Numbered from the stretch's first letter, positions 22,390 to 32,241 are shown. The stretch: DNA of 64,000 bases from Amphiura filiformis (GCF_039555335.1 NC_092646.1:27333780-27397779), one strand, 5' to 3'. Notes: a model not told the origin generated them from the sequence alone. Program-made: numbers and translations.

Positions 22390-24715
22390 GTCAATCTTAT
22401 AATGAGCCACCGTAGCCATATGCTTTGAGCCATGTTGACCATAGTTGGTCATTAGGACCATTGGGTGGGGGGACAAATGAAACATGATCAACTTCAGGTC
22501 AAAGGTCATCCACTTCCGGTCAATGGCCGAAAACGTGATTTCACTAAAAATGCTACTTCTTCCATAAATTATACAGCACGATGATGGCACTTGGGTACAT
22601 GCATCAGCTATACCCAGTGTCTAAAAGTTATTGTCCAGAATTGGGGTCAAAGGTCATTAAGGGATACTTCCGGTATATGACCAAATACCCTAAAATGCTG
22701 CTGCTGTCGCAAATATATATGGTACAACAATGTTACTTGGTCATCAGGACCAATAGCTGGTGGCACAAATGTCACGTGACCAACTCAAGGTCAAAGGTTA
22801 TGGAAAGGTCATTATGGCCGAAAATGTTATTTCCTGTTATTTTTACTAAAACTGCTACTCCTTACACGAATTACACAGCAAGATGATGTCACTTGACACA
22901 TGCATTAGCCTTGAGGTCAAAGGTCATACGAAGGTCATTATGGCTGATGTGATTTTCTGTTCTGTTACTAAAAATGCTAAGTCATTCCACAAATTATAAT
23001 ATAGCATGATAACATTACACATTGTATTCATCCATTGGGGTCAAAGGTAATTGGGGTCAAAGGTCATGCAGATATTACTTCCGGTATGTAGAAAAATACC
23101 TTAGGAAGTCGCACTCTAATAGCGCATGACCAAAGTTGCACAGAAATATTTACATGAATATTGAATAATTTTTGGTTAACAAAATGATTTCACAACTATG
23201 GAAAATAATTATGTAATATAATTAATAATTATAAGGCCAAATAAAAATTAAACATGTTTCACATACCCTCCCGCTTCCTTTTTTGAGGTTTCTTCAATTA
23301 TATATTTATTCAGTTATTACTTTTCAAAAAATATATCTAGGAAGCAGAAATATTTCTATAGCCTTGCTAATATACAAGAAACACTTTTGGAAGGTTTTAT
23401 GAAAAAGAGAGGGGCCGGCCTATATCCTCAGAACAAAAATAAAAAGAGGCCTCCTCCTTTTTCCAGGCATTATTGTGTATGCTAAAACAGCTCAAATTAT
23501 GGGTATTCACACCGATTTTGCCATGAAAATATAAAATAAAAAGCCCCCTCTTCCTCCTTTTTTACAAAAACCCGGACTTGAAACATGTTTTTTATTTTAC
23601 TTGGCCTAATTATTTGATACTACAAACTTCTAGTTATACATGTATATTCCAATGAATTACACCAAACTGCTGGACCTTTTGAACTCACATATGCTATAGG
23701 TGAGCTAACAAATTAACCTTGCTCCCATTGTCCCTATGGTCAATTTCAAATTACAGTGCATTTCAAAAAAAGACCTCTCAGTAAAATCAGCATATTATAC
23801 TACTGCTGGCTGTTTATATGCCTTAATACATGCATGCATGCTAGATAGCTGGGCTAATTAGCCATAGGCCTAGTTAATTAGCTATTGCTAAGGTCGCGTA
23901 TATGTGTATGCGCAATTAGCTCTAGTTATAGTTAAACAGACTTTAATTGTGCAAGGAGATGTGTTGCACTTAACTGAGATGTGTTGCACCGAAATACCCC
24001 GGATCTCCTCTCACCCAATATTTTTGACATTTTGCTCTCATCGAATGCCAAAAATCATGCTTTCACCAAATAACCCCATATTTTTGACATTTTGCTCTCA
24101 TCGAATGCCAAAAATCATGCTTTCACCAAATAACCCCATATTTTTGACATTTTGCTCTCATCGAATGCCAAAAATCATGCTTTCACCAAATAACCCCATA
24201 TTTTTGACATTTTGCTCTCATCGAATGCCAAAAATCATGCTTTCACCAAATAATCCCATATTTTTGACATTTTGCTCTCACCGAATGCCTCTTACTGTGA
24301 ACGTGTCCGACCGATACCTATATCGATTTCATATTAAAGTACCCCCACCCCTCCGGATACTTACATCCGTCACTGCCGTCGATTCGTAAAATGTAGTATC
24401 ATAAACCCATCCTTGATCACATTTGAGCACGACCCCTTCATCTTTACACTGATCGTATGGCTCCGATCTATTATACTTCTCACACTTAGACCATTCTTTA
24501 TTCTTAAACGGAATCGTACAATTTTTCGTCGGCGAAAAGTCATCGTATTCTTGTCCAGGAAACGACCGACAATAATGTTCTGGTTGAGCACTAAGAAATG
24601 TGTTCCCAAGACTGTGCCATGCACAGGGAATCGCTAATAAACAGATAGTGAAGTAGACGTATTTCTGATAGCGTCCAAATTCGCCAAGATATTTGAGAAT
24701 ATCGTCGTAACGCAT
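13893..24715 (-). CDS. SLC22-family solute carrier, complete nine-exon gene (copy B)
   Basis: A major-facilitator plasma-membrane transporter of the SLC22 (OCT/OCTN/OAT) family. Coding exons, all minus: 24365-24715, 20630-20776, 20077-20188, 17808-17976, 16981-17125, 16553-16659, 15816-16030, 15040-15148, 13893-14109. Every junction is GT-AG and the phases join into one 523-residue frame. Motifs in order: Cys-rich extracellular loop after membrane segment 1; TDFDLVCDR (116-124); GQLADVVGRKP (147-157); TELVGPSKR (205-213); LVPESPRWL (261-269); a VYYGLS block; YAAELFPTPIRN; LPETLGTKLPET. Arg464 stands where classical OCTs have the substrate-determining Asp (Asp475 of rat OCT1); OATs and OCTNs have Arg there, so an OCTN/OAT-like substrate range is more likely. 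The substrate is not predictable from sequence alone. The TAA at 13893-13895 overlaps a donor-like GTAAGT, so a short extra C-terminal exon is possible. Confidence 0.9.
14110..15815. other. Introns 7 and 8 of the SLC22 gene
   Basis: Apart from exon 8 (15040-15148), no repeat or gene was recognised. A locally GC-rich block at about 15510-15690, with CCCTGCGGGGCTCC and AGCCCTAACGGGCT short palindromes, stands out from the AT-rich surroundings. Confidence 0.5.
15040..15148 (-). CDS. SLC22 gene copy B, coding exon 8
   Basis: 109 nt, phase 1 to 2; acceptor TTTGTTTTCAG, donor GTACAA (weaker than the others). Encodes AMVGKLCISGSYAIVYLYAA and ELFPTPIR. Confidence 0.86.
15816..16030 (-). CDS. SLC22 gene copy B, coding exon 7
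   Basis: 215 nt, phase 2 to 1; acceptor TCTCTTGCAG, donor GTAGTG. Encodes IANSMVYYGLSFF, then VEIPAYILCQLLLDRLGRRR. Confidence 0.88.
16553..16659 (-). CDS. SLC22 gene copy B, coding exon 6
   Basis: 107 nt, phase 0 to 2; acceptor CTTTTTTCAG, donor GTAAGTGG. Encodes the end of the central loop (WDLIRTPNMRFKTLN) and the start of membrane segment 7. Confidence 0.88.
16981..17125 (-). CDS. SLC22 gene copy B, coding exon 5
   Basis: 145 nt, phase 2 to 0; acceptor TAATTTGTAG, donor GTGGGT. Encodes LVPESPRWLLSKGRKEEA and the start of the large intracellular loop. Confidence 0.88.
17808..17976 (-). CDS. SLC22 gene copy B, coding exon 4
   Basis: 169 nt, phase 1 to 2; acceptor TTACCTGCAG, donor GTAAATG. 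Encodes TELVGPSKRAFAG and two membrane segments (about residues 204-260). Confidence 0.88.
18855..19800. repeat. Intronic ~40-bp minisatellite with internal hairpins
   Basis: About twenty diverged units of the type GAAGATAGCTCATATTAGA / AAATGTGAATTTTGCTATCT in intron 3 of the SLC22 gene. Each unit contains AGATAGC and its complement GCTATCT, so single units can fold. Unit length varies through deletions. Confidence 0.85.
19833..20058. mobile_element. 226-bp mariner-type MITE next to exon 3
   Basis: Inverted ends of about 28 bp (CAGACTGTATCAAAACGATT at the left, AATCATTTTGATAGAGCCTG at the right), each flanked by TA (19831-19832, 20059-20060). The TA target suggests Tc1/mariner mobilisation. 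It ends 18 bp before the donor of exon 3. Confidence 0.8.
20077..20188 (-). CDS. SLC22 gene copy B, coding exon 3
   Basis: 112 nt, phase 0 to 1; acceptor ATCAAAG, donor GTAAGG. Encodes VSVGVGASFSPSFPVF and the next membrane segment up to ALVI. The intron side of the donor has only 16 nt before a MITE and its TA flank begin. Confidence 0.88.
20630..20776 (-). CDS. SLC22 gene copy B, coding exon 2
   Basis: 49 codons, phase 0 to 0. The acceptor tract TTTCTTGTTTCAG ends at 20777; the donor is GTATTT (20624-20629). Encodes FDLVCDR, membrane segment 2 and the MFS loop motif GQLADVVGRKP. Confidence 0.9.
20801..21228. repeat. Dispersed repeat beside the exon 2 acceptor
   Basis: Inverted copy of about 36495-36876. 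Shared blocks include CTTTAGTAAACTAACATACC, TTTGGGCCCAAAT and AATACAATTCTATTTCTTAT (the last occurs twice here). Its edge lies 24 nt from the AG of the exon 2 acceptor, about where the branch point could be. Confidence 0.75.
21440..21590 (+). repeat. LINE/SINE 3'-end type repeat
   Basis: Contains GTAAAGCGCCTTTGAGGAA, then CAATGCGCTATATAAATGCT and a TTATTATTATT tail. This arrangement is characteristic of the 3' ends of CR1/L2-related LINEs and their SINEs. Confidence 0.6.
21848..22240. mobile_element. Possible TIR element in intron 1
   Basis: GGCTTTACCTAAAGCCAAG at the left and CTTGGCTTTAGCTTTACC at the right are imperfect inverted repeats. The right part contains CGCGATTTTCGCG and repeated TTCCGC motifs. 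No coding potential was seen. Confidence 0.4.
22312..23930. mobile_element. ~1.6-kb non-autonomous element in SLC22 intron 1 (inverted copy at ~43993-45558)
   Basis: Almost its whole length is repeated in opposite orientation at about 43993-45558, including a TTTC microsatellite (about 22357-22388) and six nuclear-receptor DR1-like motifs. It begins CCTTAGCAAT and has ATTGCTAAGG at 23884-23893, a short inverted repeat, although similarity continues about 37 bp further. Open frames are short and shared by both copies, without known domains. Confidence 0.8.
22496..23066. promoter_or_regulatory. Cluster of six DR1-type nuclear-receptor half-site repeats
   Basis: AGGTCAAAGGTCA occurs exactly at 22496-22508 and 22914-22926. 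GGGTCAAAGGTCA is at 22644-22656 and 23054-23066; AGGTTA or AGGTAA variants are at 22788-22800 and 23038-23050. A direct repeat of AGGTCA with one spacer base is the established site for RXR heterodimers, HNF4 and COUP-TF. Binding here is inference. The motifs belong to the transposable element and have counterparts at 44814-45374. Confidence 0.5.
24010..24290. repeat. 60-bp tandem repeat, ~4.6 copies
   Basis: Three consecutive 60-bp units are identical to the base and the outer ones are slightly different. Since 60 is a multiple of 3, a frame stays open across the array (repeating NPIFLTFCSHRMPK), but it has no other sign of coding. It lies in SLC22 intron 1, about 70 bp from the exon 1 donor. 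Confidence 0.9.
24365..24715 (-). CDS. SLC22 gene copy B, coding exon 1
   Basis: 117 codons ending in phase 0 at donor GTAAGT (24359-24364). The ATG at 24713-24715 is chosen because it aligns with exon 1A. An in-frame GTG two codons upstream is not needed. Encodes the N-terminus, membrane segment 1 and the extracellular loop. Confidence 0.9.
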
Positions 24716-24740
24716 TGTCACTTAATGTTATTAGTTGTAA

Positions 24741-24787
24741 ACTTTGAAGCTTTGTATAGTTGTTGTAGTTTCAACTTGTAGCAACAA
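24741..24787 (-). promoter_or_regulatory. Conserved 5' flank/UTR of SLC22 copy B
   Basis: Matches 6450-6495 upstream of exon 1A almost base for base, while sequence further upstream differs. Likely 5' UTR or core promoter. No TATA box was assigned. Confidence 0.55.
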
Positions 24788-25190
24788 ATTACTGTTTCAC
24801 TCATTAGCTAAATTGTGCTTGAAATGAACACAAACTTTGCATTTGAACTATATTCAATTTGGGAATACCTGTATCGTATTCTTATCATTCTCAAACAACA
24901 ACTATTTGCCGATTGTATTCTAGTGCTGTTAAGCTTGTTTTTGTTTATCTCTTTATCTCGTTTTTATCATGTGTACCCTTGTGCATTTGTCTACCACGAA
25001 CTCGTATCCCACGAACATGACGAATTTGACAGGATCATGCGGCAATCACAATGACCTTATATTTCTGATAATGTGATCGCACAACATAAATGTCCACTTC
25101 AACGTTATACTTCTAAAATGGTTTCAATCTGTTGAAATTGGAGAAGAAACGCTGTTGGCCAATGACAAAAATACTGCATGACATATTATT

Positions 25191-25356
25191 ATTGAAGACC
25201 GACATAAAAAGACTAGTTTGCGTATGACGTCCTGTCAACCAGACCAAAAATGCCGTACTGCGCAGGTCAGCAACCAATAACATCGCGCCTTTGCCCTGAC
25301 GTCAGACGCAAACTAATCTTTTTAATTCTGTCTTCAATTATAGTACCAACGTTTTA
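25191..25356. mobile_element. ~165-bp TIR MITE, copy 1
   Basis: Ends TTGAAGACCGACATAAAAAG and CTTTTTAATTCTGTCTTCAA are inverted repeats extended by GTTTGCGT...ACGCAAAC; TGACGT motifs lie in both arms. Nearly identical to 25587-25755 and inverted relative to 40731-40865. Confidence 0.85.
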
Positions 25357-25586
25357 GCTGAATTGCCTATTGTGAGTGCCCCTGTGTTGTGTGCATACAT
25401 GTAGTTAACAATAACTGCATGATGGATGAATAGAAAGTGTGTAAGGCACCACTTGAGAAAGTGGTACCATTGTTCTCACACAGCCCAAGGGTGTGCTCAG
25501 GTGTCCCAATTTGGGACTCAGGCACTAAAACCTTCTATGTAATTCCAAGGGCGGTGCCCAAAGTGTGCGGCTAATAAATGGAGAGT

Positions 25587-25755
25587 TGAAGACCGACATA
25601 AAAAGACTAGTTTGCGTATGACGTCCTGTCAACCAGACCAAAAATGCCGTACTGCGCAGGTCAGCAACCAATAACATCGCGCCTTTGCCCTGACGTCAGA
25701 CGCAAACTAGTCTTTTTAATTCTGTCTTCAATTATAGTACCAACGTTTTAGCTGA
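25587..25755. mobile_element. ~165-bp TIR MITE, copy 2
   Basis: Nearly identical direct copy of 25191-25356, including 25 bp to the right of the inverted repeat (TATAGTACCAACGTTTTAGC). This suggests local duplication rather than two independent insertions. Confidence 0.85.
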
Positions 25756-26599
25756 AAATGTGGTAATAACTCATTCAACCATACTAGGGACAAAAATGCT
25801 TCCAGTTGTCCAGCATGACGCGCGCGTACGTACCTGTTACCAACTGTCAACATTTGACAACCAATGGCGTTGGTTACTTTCTGCAAAGCTGGACTGAACA
25901 AGTCTTTTACAAATCATCTCATATGTTACCGATCCCCCATCTGGGAATTCAAGCTCATTTACTCTGTTAATTGGCATCCCATTCGGGTTCACTGGTGTGA
26001 AGACAACGGCTATTAATTCCACATTTCTTCACAGCACCATCATTCCCGAAGAAAATCATAGTTTCTTACTCGTTGAGAAAATATTAAAAATCAGTGAGTA
26101 ATATTCAGGTTTTGTACCAAATTCATAGGTTTTTCTAAAATCAGTTACATTTTGGTATGACTCGCTTCACTGATTTTCTAAAAAAATTAATTTTGAGAAC
26201 ATTAACATTCATCAATCATGGCAAACTTGGAACGACACAATAGCGATACGTCATAGGCGCTTTGTTTTTCAAAACCGAATCCATTGAATAATTCCCACAA
26301 AATAGAACAATAAAATTAATGTGCTCACTAGGCCTATTTCAGTTTCTTATATTTTCAGAATTTAACAATTAACCCCACAAACATATATTTTATTGGGACA
26401 CTCTGTATACTACAAAATGTAGTACTCAATGATAATGTTGATATTTTATGTTGACTTTGCCCAGTCTCGATATCTTGATAAATCAGTGATAACCTATAAA
26501 CATAATATAAATATATAGTGAGATGTCTTGTTCACAGCCTATCATTTTATTGTGCTAGTCAGTGAAACGGTGATTGCTTGACGCATACACGAACGCATA

Positions 26600-27186
26600 T
26601 GTGACCGTACACCACGAATGAGCCGTAAATGTCCTAAATTGTATTCTGAGTTACATTGTAAAATGTGCATGAAGGTCGTATTCATAGGTACCTCAAGTTG
26701 GTTTTGACAGCATTAGTCAAACACCTTTTAAACCAATCAATAATCCTATCGTTGAAGAGGATAATAAGCTTCTACCTATTTCTATTGAATTCTTAAATAG
26801 CTCTGGTCTTTGTTTGCTTTGGCTAAATCCTGTTCAAGTGGTGGGTTACAAAGCATTGTATTTTGTCTAGGTATGTATAACCAACAATTAACAATGAGAG
26901 GACATTTCTGAACCTTGTTGACTTGGGGGTGATTTGAAATGATCGCCAATTATGACTGTTTGATATTTATTACCAGCAATGTCGAAAAAGAGACACATGT
27001 AGAACCGAAAAAGGTACCATTTTGTTGAATGAGCAAAGTTCAACCAACCATAACCCCGCTTCTGAATATCGTTTGAAGCAAAATGATATACCATTTTAAA
27101 GCTTATGATATATATTTTCTAAACACGAAATAAAACAAAATTGACCGGGGGCCGAATTTACGGCTCATTCGTGGTGTACGGTCACA
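26600..27186. mobile_element. 587-bp TIR element with TA target duplication
   Basis: The left end TGTGACCGTACACCACGAAT and the right end ATTCGTGGTGTACGGTCACA are perfect inverted repeats extending over about 31 bp. TA flanks both sides (26598-26599, 27187-27188). No transposase frame. Confidence 0.85.
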
Positions 27187-27214
27187 TATAGTACTACATG
27201 TAGTAGAGGCATAT

Positions 27215-28650
27215 TTAGGGTTCTCGTGACCGCGAAAGCAGAAGAAGATTTGAGAGTTGAAATCGATTCTTTGAGACAATTAGAATAAAATAAGCTCCTA
27301 TGTCCCTCCCAAAAGTGTGGCTTAACTCCAGGTTTTTAAAACCGGAGAAATCTTTAAAATCATTCAATGTTTTCATCGCATGTTCTAATGATTCAGAAGT
27401 TCCATCGAGAATTAAGGCTGTGTCATCGGCATATTGGAAGAGCTTAAAAGACATATCATTTATTACAATACCTTTAATTGACTCACTTATTGGAGAACTG
27501 GCCAAACACGCTGTCAGCGAAGGCACAAAGGCTGTCACCAAATACTAGTATACAACCTCCATGTGAATGTGCTATTCATAAAACCAAAGGCTCTTTTCAG
27601 AGCCACCACAATCTTAGATATGTGGTCATTAACAATTACGGATGAAGTGATCTTACTATAAAATGTATTCAACCATTTAATAACATCTTTACCAAAATTT
27701 AAAAAGTTAAGAGTCTTTCTGATAAAATTGTGAGATACCGTTTCGAAAGCTTTTTCAGAATCAATTAATATAACATCACATCGGGGATATTGGCGATTTC
27801 AGTATAGCTAAATATATTATATATACGAATATTTTCTCCAATATATCTGTCTGCCACAAAACTAGTTTGATCTTTATTAATTTTTTTGTATAAGACATTC
27901 AATAGTGATATTGATCTCCAATTCGTCTAGGTTTATTCCTTTCGGCAAAAGAGAAATGTGTCCATGCTTTTGACTTTCTGACAAGTTGCCTTTTTCAAAA
28001 CCATAATTTATAGAACGTAGAAGAAACGCACCTATTTCAGACCAAAATGTTTTATAAAACTTTAATGTAAATCCATCTTAACCAGGAGATTTGTTACTTT
28101 TCATATTCTTTAGAGCTAAATTTAGTTCTTCTTGGGTAATCTTACCCTCCAAAGCATAAGACTCTTCTGCCGAAAGCTTTCTGATCGGAAGATTATCACA
28201 AATTGAACCATCATGAATTTTTGCTTCATGCAAGTTTAATAAAAGTTTTAACTTCATTCATTATTTCCTCTTGTGAATTTACTTGTAGTCCATTTACCTT
28301 CTCTAAATTACGCATTTGCTTATTGATGTAATTTCTTTTTTCCAGATTACAAAAATATTTGGTCGGTTTTTTACCTTGTTCAATCTATAGAGCTTTAGAT
28401 CTCATAAAAGAACCCTTCAAATGTGTAACTCTTATTTGTTCTAAATCAGAGTTTGCTTCTTTTAGCCTAGTCCTAATATTTATTAGAACATCTGCATTGG
28501 GATCAGAAATACTTTTTTCATCAAGTTCAGTTTCTAGGTCCTGAATCAAATTAGTCAATTTTGTCTCTGTTTTGCCTAGATTTCTTTTTCGCCTGGAAGA
28601 GTATGCTATTGTTGTGCCTCTAATTTCTAGGATAACAAGGCTTCAAAGAA
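27215..28650 (-). pseudogene. Decayed L1/Tx1-like LINE reverse transcriptase
   Basis: Reverse-transcriptase blocks occur in order on the minus strand: ITQEELNLALKNMKSNKSPG followed by an in-frame stop and DGFTLK (about 28075-28160); SLLPKGI; CDVILIDSEKAFETVSHNFI with ..GKDVIKWLN (about 27650-27780); and the catalytic YADDTALILDGT block in 27215-27541. Stops and at least one frameshift separate them. The EKAF..V and QYADDT..LDG pattern resembles L1/Tx1-clade elements. Dead copy. Confidence 0.8.
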
Positions 28651-28889
28651 TAACTGATCATTAATCATAAGCTTCAATTATTATATATTATTATATAAAT
28701 ATTGTATGGAGTGGCTGAGTATATCTCTTTAAAATTTTGTATCGAAGATTTTATTTTTTCAATATTGAATATATAAAGTTTTACCCTTTCCATGTTTAAA
28801 GCCACCGCAATTTATATCAAGAACAATCAAAGAATGATCTGTTCTGTAACCAGGCAAAATATCTGAATTACTTATTGTACTAGCGGTCA

Positions 28890-29690
28890 CCCGTCTTTCG
28901 CGGTTCATAAATGATAGCGATGTTTTTTGCGGGGGTTAAAATGGGACGCCTGAAAAACTGCGATATAAACAGTTGCCCTGAGTTGGTACACTGATAGCCC
29001 CAGTAGTACTCTATATTTGCAAGTATACATGAGCCCCATATGTCATATATTATGGGCCCCAGGGCCCCAAATGTTACAATAAGGGGCAACAGATTGACAA
29101 GGCTAGCTCTAAAACTACAATGGCACTAAGAGCTCATATGTGGCACACGCAACCTCAAGTTGTAAATGTGCCTTTTGTCCATTTTGGCCCCAGATATTCA
29201 AGGCTAGGGGCTCCAGAGGCCCAAATGTTAAAAGAAAGGGCCGGCCGTTTCTCAGCAAATAAAGTAGCTACAGGGCTCAGATTTGGTACACTAATAGGTT
29301 TTCAGCATGGTTATATGTATATATGAGCCCAATATGTCACAAAATATGGGCCCAGGGCCCCAAACGCTAAACATAGGGTCGGTCGTTACTCAGTAAATAA
29401 AGCAGCTACAACGCCCTGCTTGAGTATACTAATAGCACTTGAGCATTATACTTTAACATACATATATGTACATGAGCCCCATACGTCAAATATTACTAGC
29501 CCCAGGGTCCCAAATGTTAAAACAAAGGGCCGACCGTTTCTCATCAAATAAAGCAGCTCTAGGGCTCAGAGTTTCTACACAGATAGCACCTGAGAATTTT
29601 ATTGTTATGTGTATGTCACATATTATGGGCCACAGTTTCACTTTTTATACAGTTTTCGCCAAATTAGGAGAATTTTAAATTTTTTTAAAT
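28890..29690. repeat. Degenerate ~150-200-bp tandem repeat with GGGCCCCAGGGCCCC motif
   Basis: About four diverged units, each with a TGAGCCC..TATGTCA block, a GGGCCCCAGGGCCCCAAATG block (or variant) and an AAATAAAGCAGCT block (about 29030, 29195, 29335 and 29480). It abuts the left end of the composite hairpin satellite. Confidence 0.7.
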
Positions 29691-29734
29691 TTTAAGTACT
29701 ATGATAGTATGGCAAGTATATTGCACAATAGAAT

Positions 29735-30490
29735 AGAAAAACCTGGTTTTTCGTAGATAAACCTGGTTTTTCAATCGAAAACGAGAAACCTGGTTTTTCG
29801 GTGAGAAACCAGGTTTTTCGGCCGAGAAACCTGGTTTTCGCCGATAAACTTGGTTTTTCACTGATAAACCTGGTTTTCAAACGAAAACCAGGTTTTTGAA
29901 TTCGATTGTCATAGTTTTTCGAAAACCTGGTTTCTCGGTCGATAAACCTGGTTTATCAAAAACTATGACAATCGAATTTGAAAAACCTGGTTTTTCGATT
30001 GAAAACCAGGTTTATCAAAAAACTATGACAATCGATTTGAAAAACCAAGTTTATCGGCGAAAACCAGGTTTCTCGGTCGATAAACCTGGTTTTTCAAAAA
30101 CTATGACAATCGAATTCGAAAAACCTGGTTTTCGATTGAAAACCAGGTTTATCAAAAAACTATGACAATCGATTTGAAAACCAAGTTTATCGGCGAAAAC
30201 CAGGTTTCTCGGTCGATAAACCTGGTTTTCAAAAACTATGACAATCGAATTCGAAAAACCTGGTTTTCGATTGAAAAACCAGGTTTATCAAAAAACTATG
30301 ACAATCGATTTGAAAAACCAAGTTTATCGACGAAAACCAGGTTTCTCGGTCGATAAACCTGGTTTTTCAAAACTACGACAATCGAATTCGAAAAACCAGG
30401 TTTCTCGGTCGATAAACCTGGTTTTCAAAACTATGACAATCGAATTCGAAAAACCAGGTTTATCAAAAAACTACATTGTATGACAATCGA
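29735..30490. repeat. AAACCTGGTTT array 1
   Basis: Alternating AAACCTGGTTTTTCGATTGA and AAACCAGGTTTATC units with AACTATGACAATCGAAT spacers. Orientation flips often, so neighbouring units form hairpins. The open frames over it (repeated KPGFS..NQVY) are by-products. Confidence 0.9.
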
Positions 30491-31506
30491 ATGCTCCTCG
30501 AAAAACCGGAATTTCCAAACCATTAGTAATGGCGACACACTTCATGGCGCGCGGGCATGGTGTGATCAACGAGGTAGAAAGGATAGAGCGCCCTGCTCGT
30601 CGAATCTGTGAAGCCGGTGCTGTATAGATACACAAACAGGCGCGTAGCCATCATTGTCAGTCCGAGGGGGCAAACGTCTTTATCGTCCCTAAAACGTCGT
30701 TATCGTCCCTATTCTTTTTTATCGCAATATCGCGTGTGCGTAGCACGCGAGTGTATTTGTTTTGTTAAATAACGAGCGTACGTAGCGCGTGAGCCGAAAT
30801 TTTTTGGGTTAAATCTCCTTCTCCTTCTCCTCCCTCTTTCTTTCTTTCCTTTCCTCCTCTTCCTCTCCTTTCCTTCTCTTTCCCTTTTTCCTTCCCGTTT
30901 TCTTCCCTCTCCTTCTCCCTTCCCTACTCTTTCTCCCTCTCCTTCCCTTCTTTTTCTCTTTTCTCTTCTTTTTTTCGTCCCCATTTTATAAAGGCAAGCA
31001 CGCCTGAATCTGGTATTTCATCGCTCCTGCCGATTTGGTAAAGGTGCTCTTTTACCCCTTGAAGATTCCACATCCATCCTACCAATATCCTGTTAAAAAC
31101 CTGTAAGCACATCATGATTTATCACTAAATGGCGGACGAAAAATTGCTGAAAAATTGCTGGCATGGAGTGTGTACAGTACCAGGGGAATCGATGCGTGTA
31201 CGAAGTTGTGGTACTCGACAGTTTGTTTTCAAGCTCCTTATAGACCTATGTAGCGTACAAACCACAATAAATCAGCAAATCCACTCGGCTTCATAAGCGT
31301 CTGTTGTTTTTATATTCCCCGTCTCTGAAATCAATGACGTAATCAAAATCTACTCAATATTCATATTTTCGAACGTTGTTTGCTCCAGTCCAGGCCCTGT
31401 TCCAGTCCTCAATACAACACAGTGAAGCGGCCGTGCGTGAGTACCGGTATTCGAGGCCTGGAGGATCTAGCCTAAGTGCAATCGGGGAGTGCAAGCGTAT
31501 AGTATT
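30491..31506. repeat. 1-kb module between arrays, copy 1
   Basis: About 97% identical by eye to 32242-33270. Contains a GTGCGTAGCACGCG palindrome, a long pyrimidine tract (about 30818-30970) and a conserved complex right half. No coding frame with recognisable product. Confidence 0.85.
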
Positions 31507-32241
31507 CGATTGTCATAGTTTTTTTGATAAACCAGGTTAATCAAAAACTATGACAATTGAATTCGAAAAACCTGGTTTTTCGATTGAAAAACCTGGTTTT
31601 TCGATTGAAAAACCAGGTTTTTCAAAAAAAACTATGACAATCGAATTGAAAAACCAAGTTTATCGGCGAAAAACCAGGTTTCTCGGTCGATAAACCTGGT
31701 TTTTCAAAAACTATGACAATCGAATTTGAAAAACCTGGTTTTCGATTGAAAAACCAGGTTTATCAAAAAACTATGACAATCGAATTGAAAACCAAGTTTA
31801 TCGGCGAAAACCAGGTTTCTCGGTCGATAAACCTGGTTTTCAAAACTATGACAATCGAATTCGAAAAACCTGGTTTTCGATTGAAAACCAGGTTTATCAA
31901 AAAACTATGACAATCGATTTGAAAACCAAGTTTATCGGCGAAAACCAGGTTTCTCGGTCGATAAACCTGGTTTTTCAAAAACTATGACAATCGAATTCGA
32001 AAAACCTGGTTTTTCGATTGAAAAACCAGGTTTATCAAAAAAAACTATGACAATCGATTTGAAAAACCAAGTTTATCGACGAAAAACCAGGTTTCTCGGT
32101 CGATAAACCTGGTTTTTCAAAAACTACGACAATCGAATTCGAAAACCAGGTTTCTCGGTCGATAAACCTGGTTTTTCAAAAAACTGACAATCGAATTCGA
32201 AAAACCAGGTTTATCAAAAAACTACATTGTATGACAATCGA
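31507..32241. repeat. AAACCTGGTTT array 2
   Basis: Same unit types as array 1, with long runs of near-identical order, consistent with duplication of an array-plus-module block. Confidence 0.9.

Noticed and set aside
22581-22886. 101-codon frame, partly repeated at 44983-45192
   Set aside because: The same peptide in two places reflects two copies of a transposable element; no start context or known domain.
24010-24290. CRISPR-like array
   Set aside because: Direct head-to-tail tandem repeats without unique spacers, in an animal intron.
23904-24389. 161-codon plus-strand frame with a repeated NPIFLTFCSH unit
   Set aside because: The 60-bp tandem repeat is divisible by three and so stays open in one frame; it also runs over the antisense of SLC22 exon 1.
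25837-26022. Minus-strand frame starting ELIAVVFTPVNPNG, faintly like an aldolase-family N-terminus
   Set aside because: The resemblance covers about 14 residues only, the rest does not fit that family, and no neighbouring exons were found.
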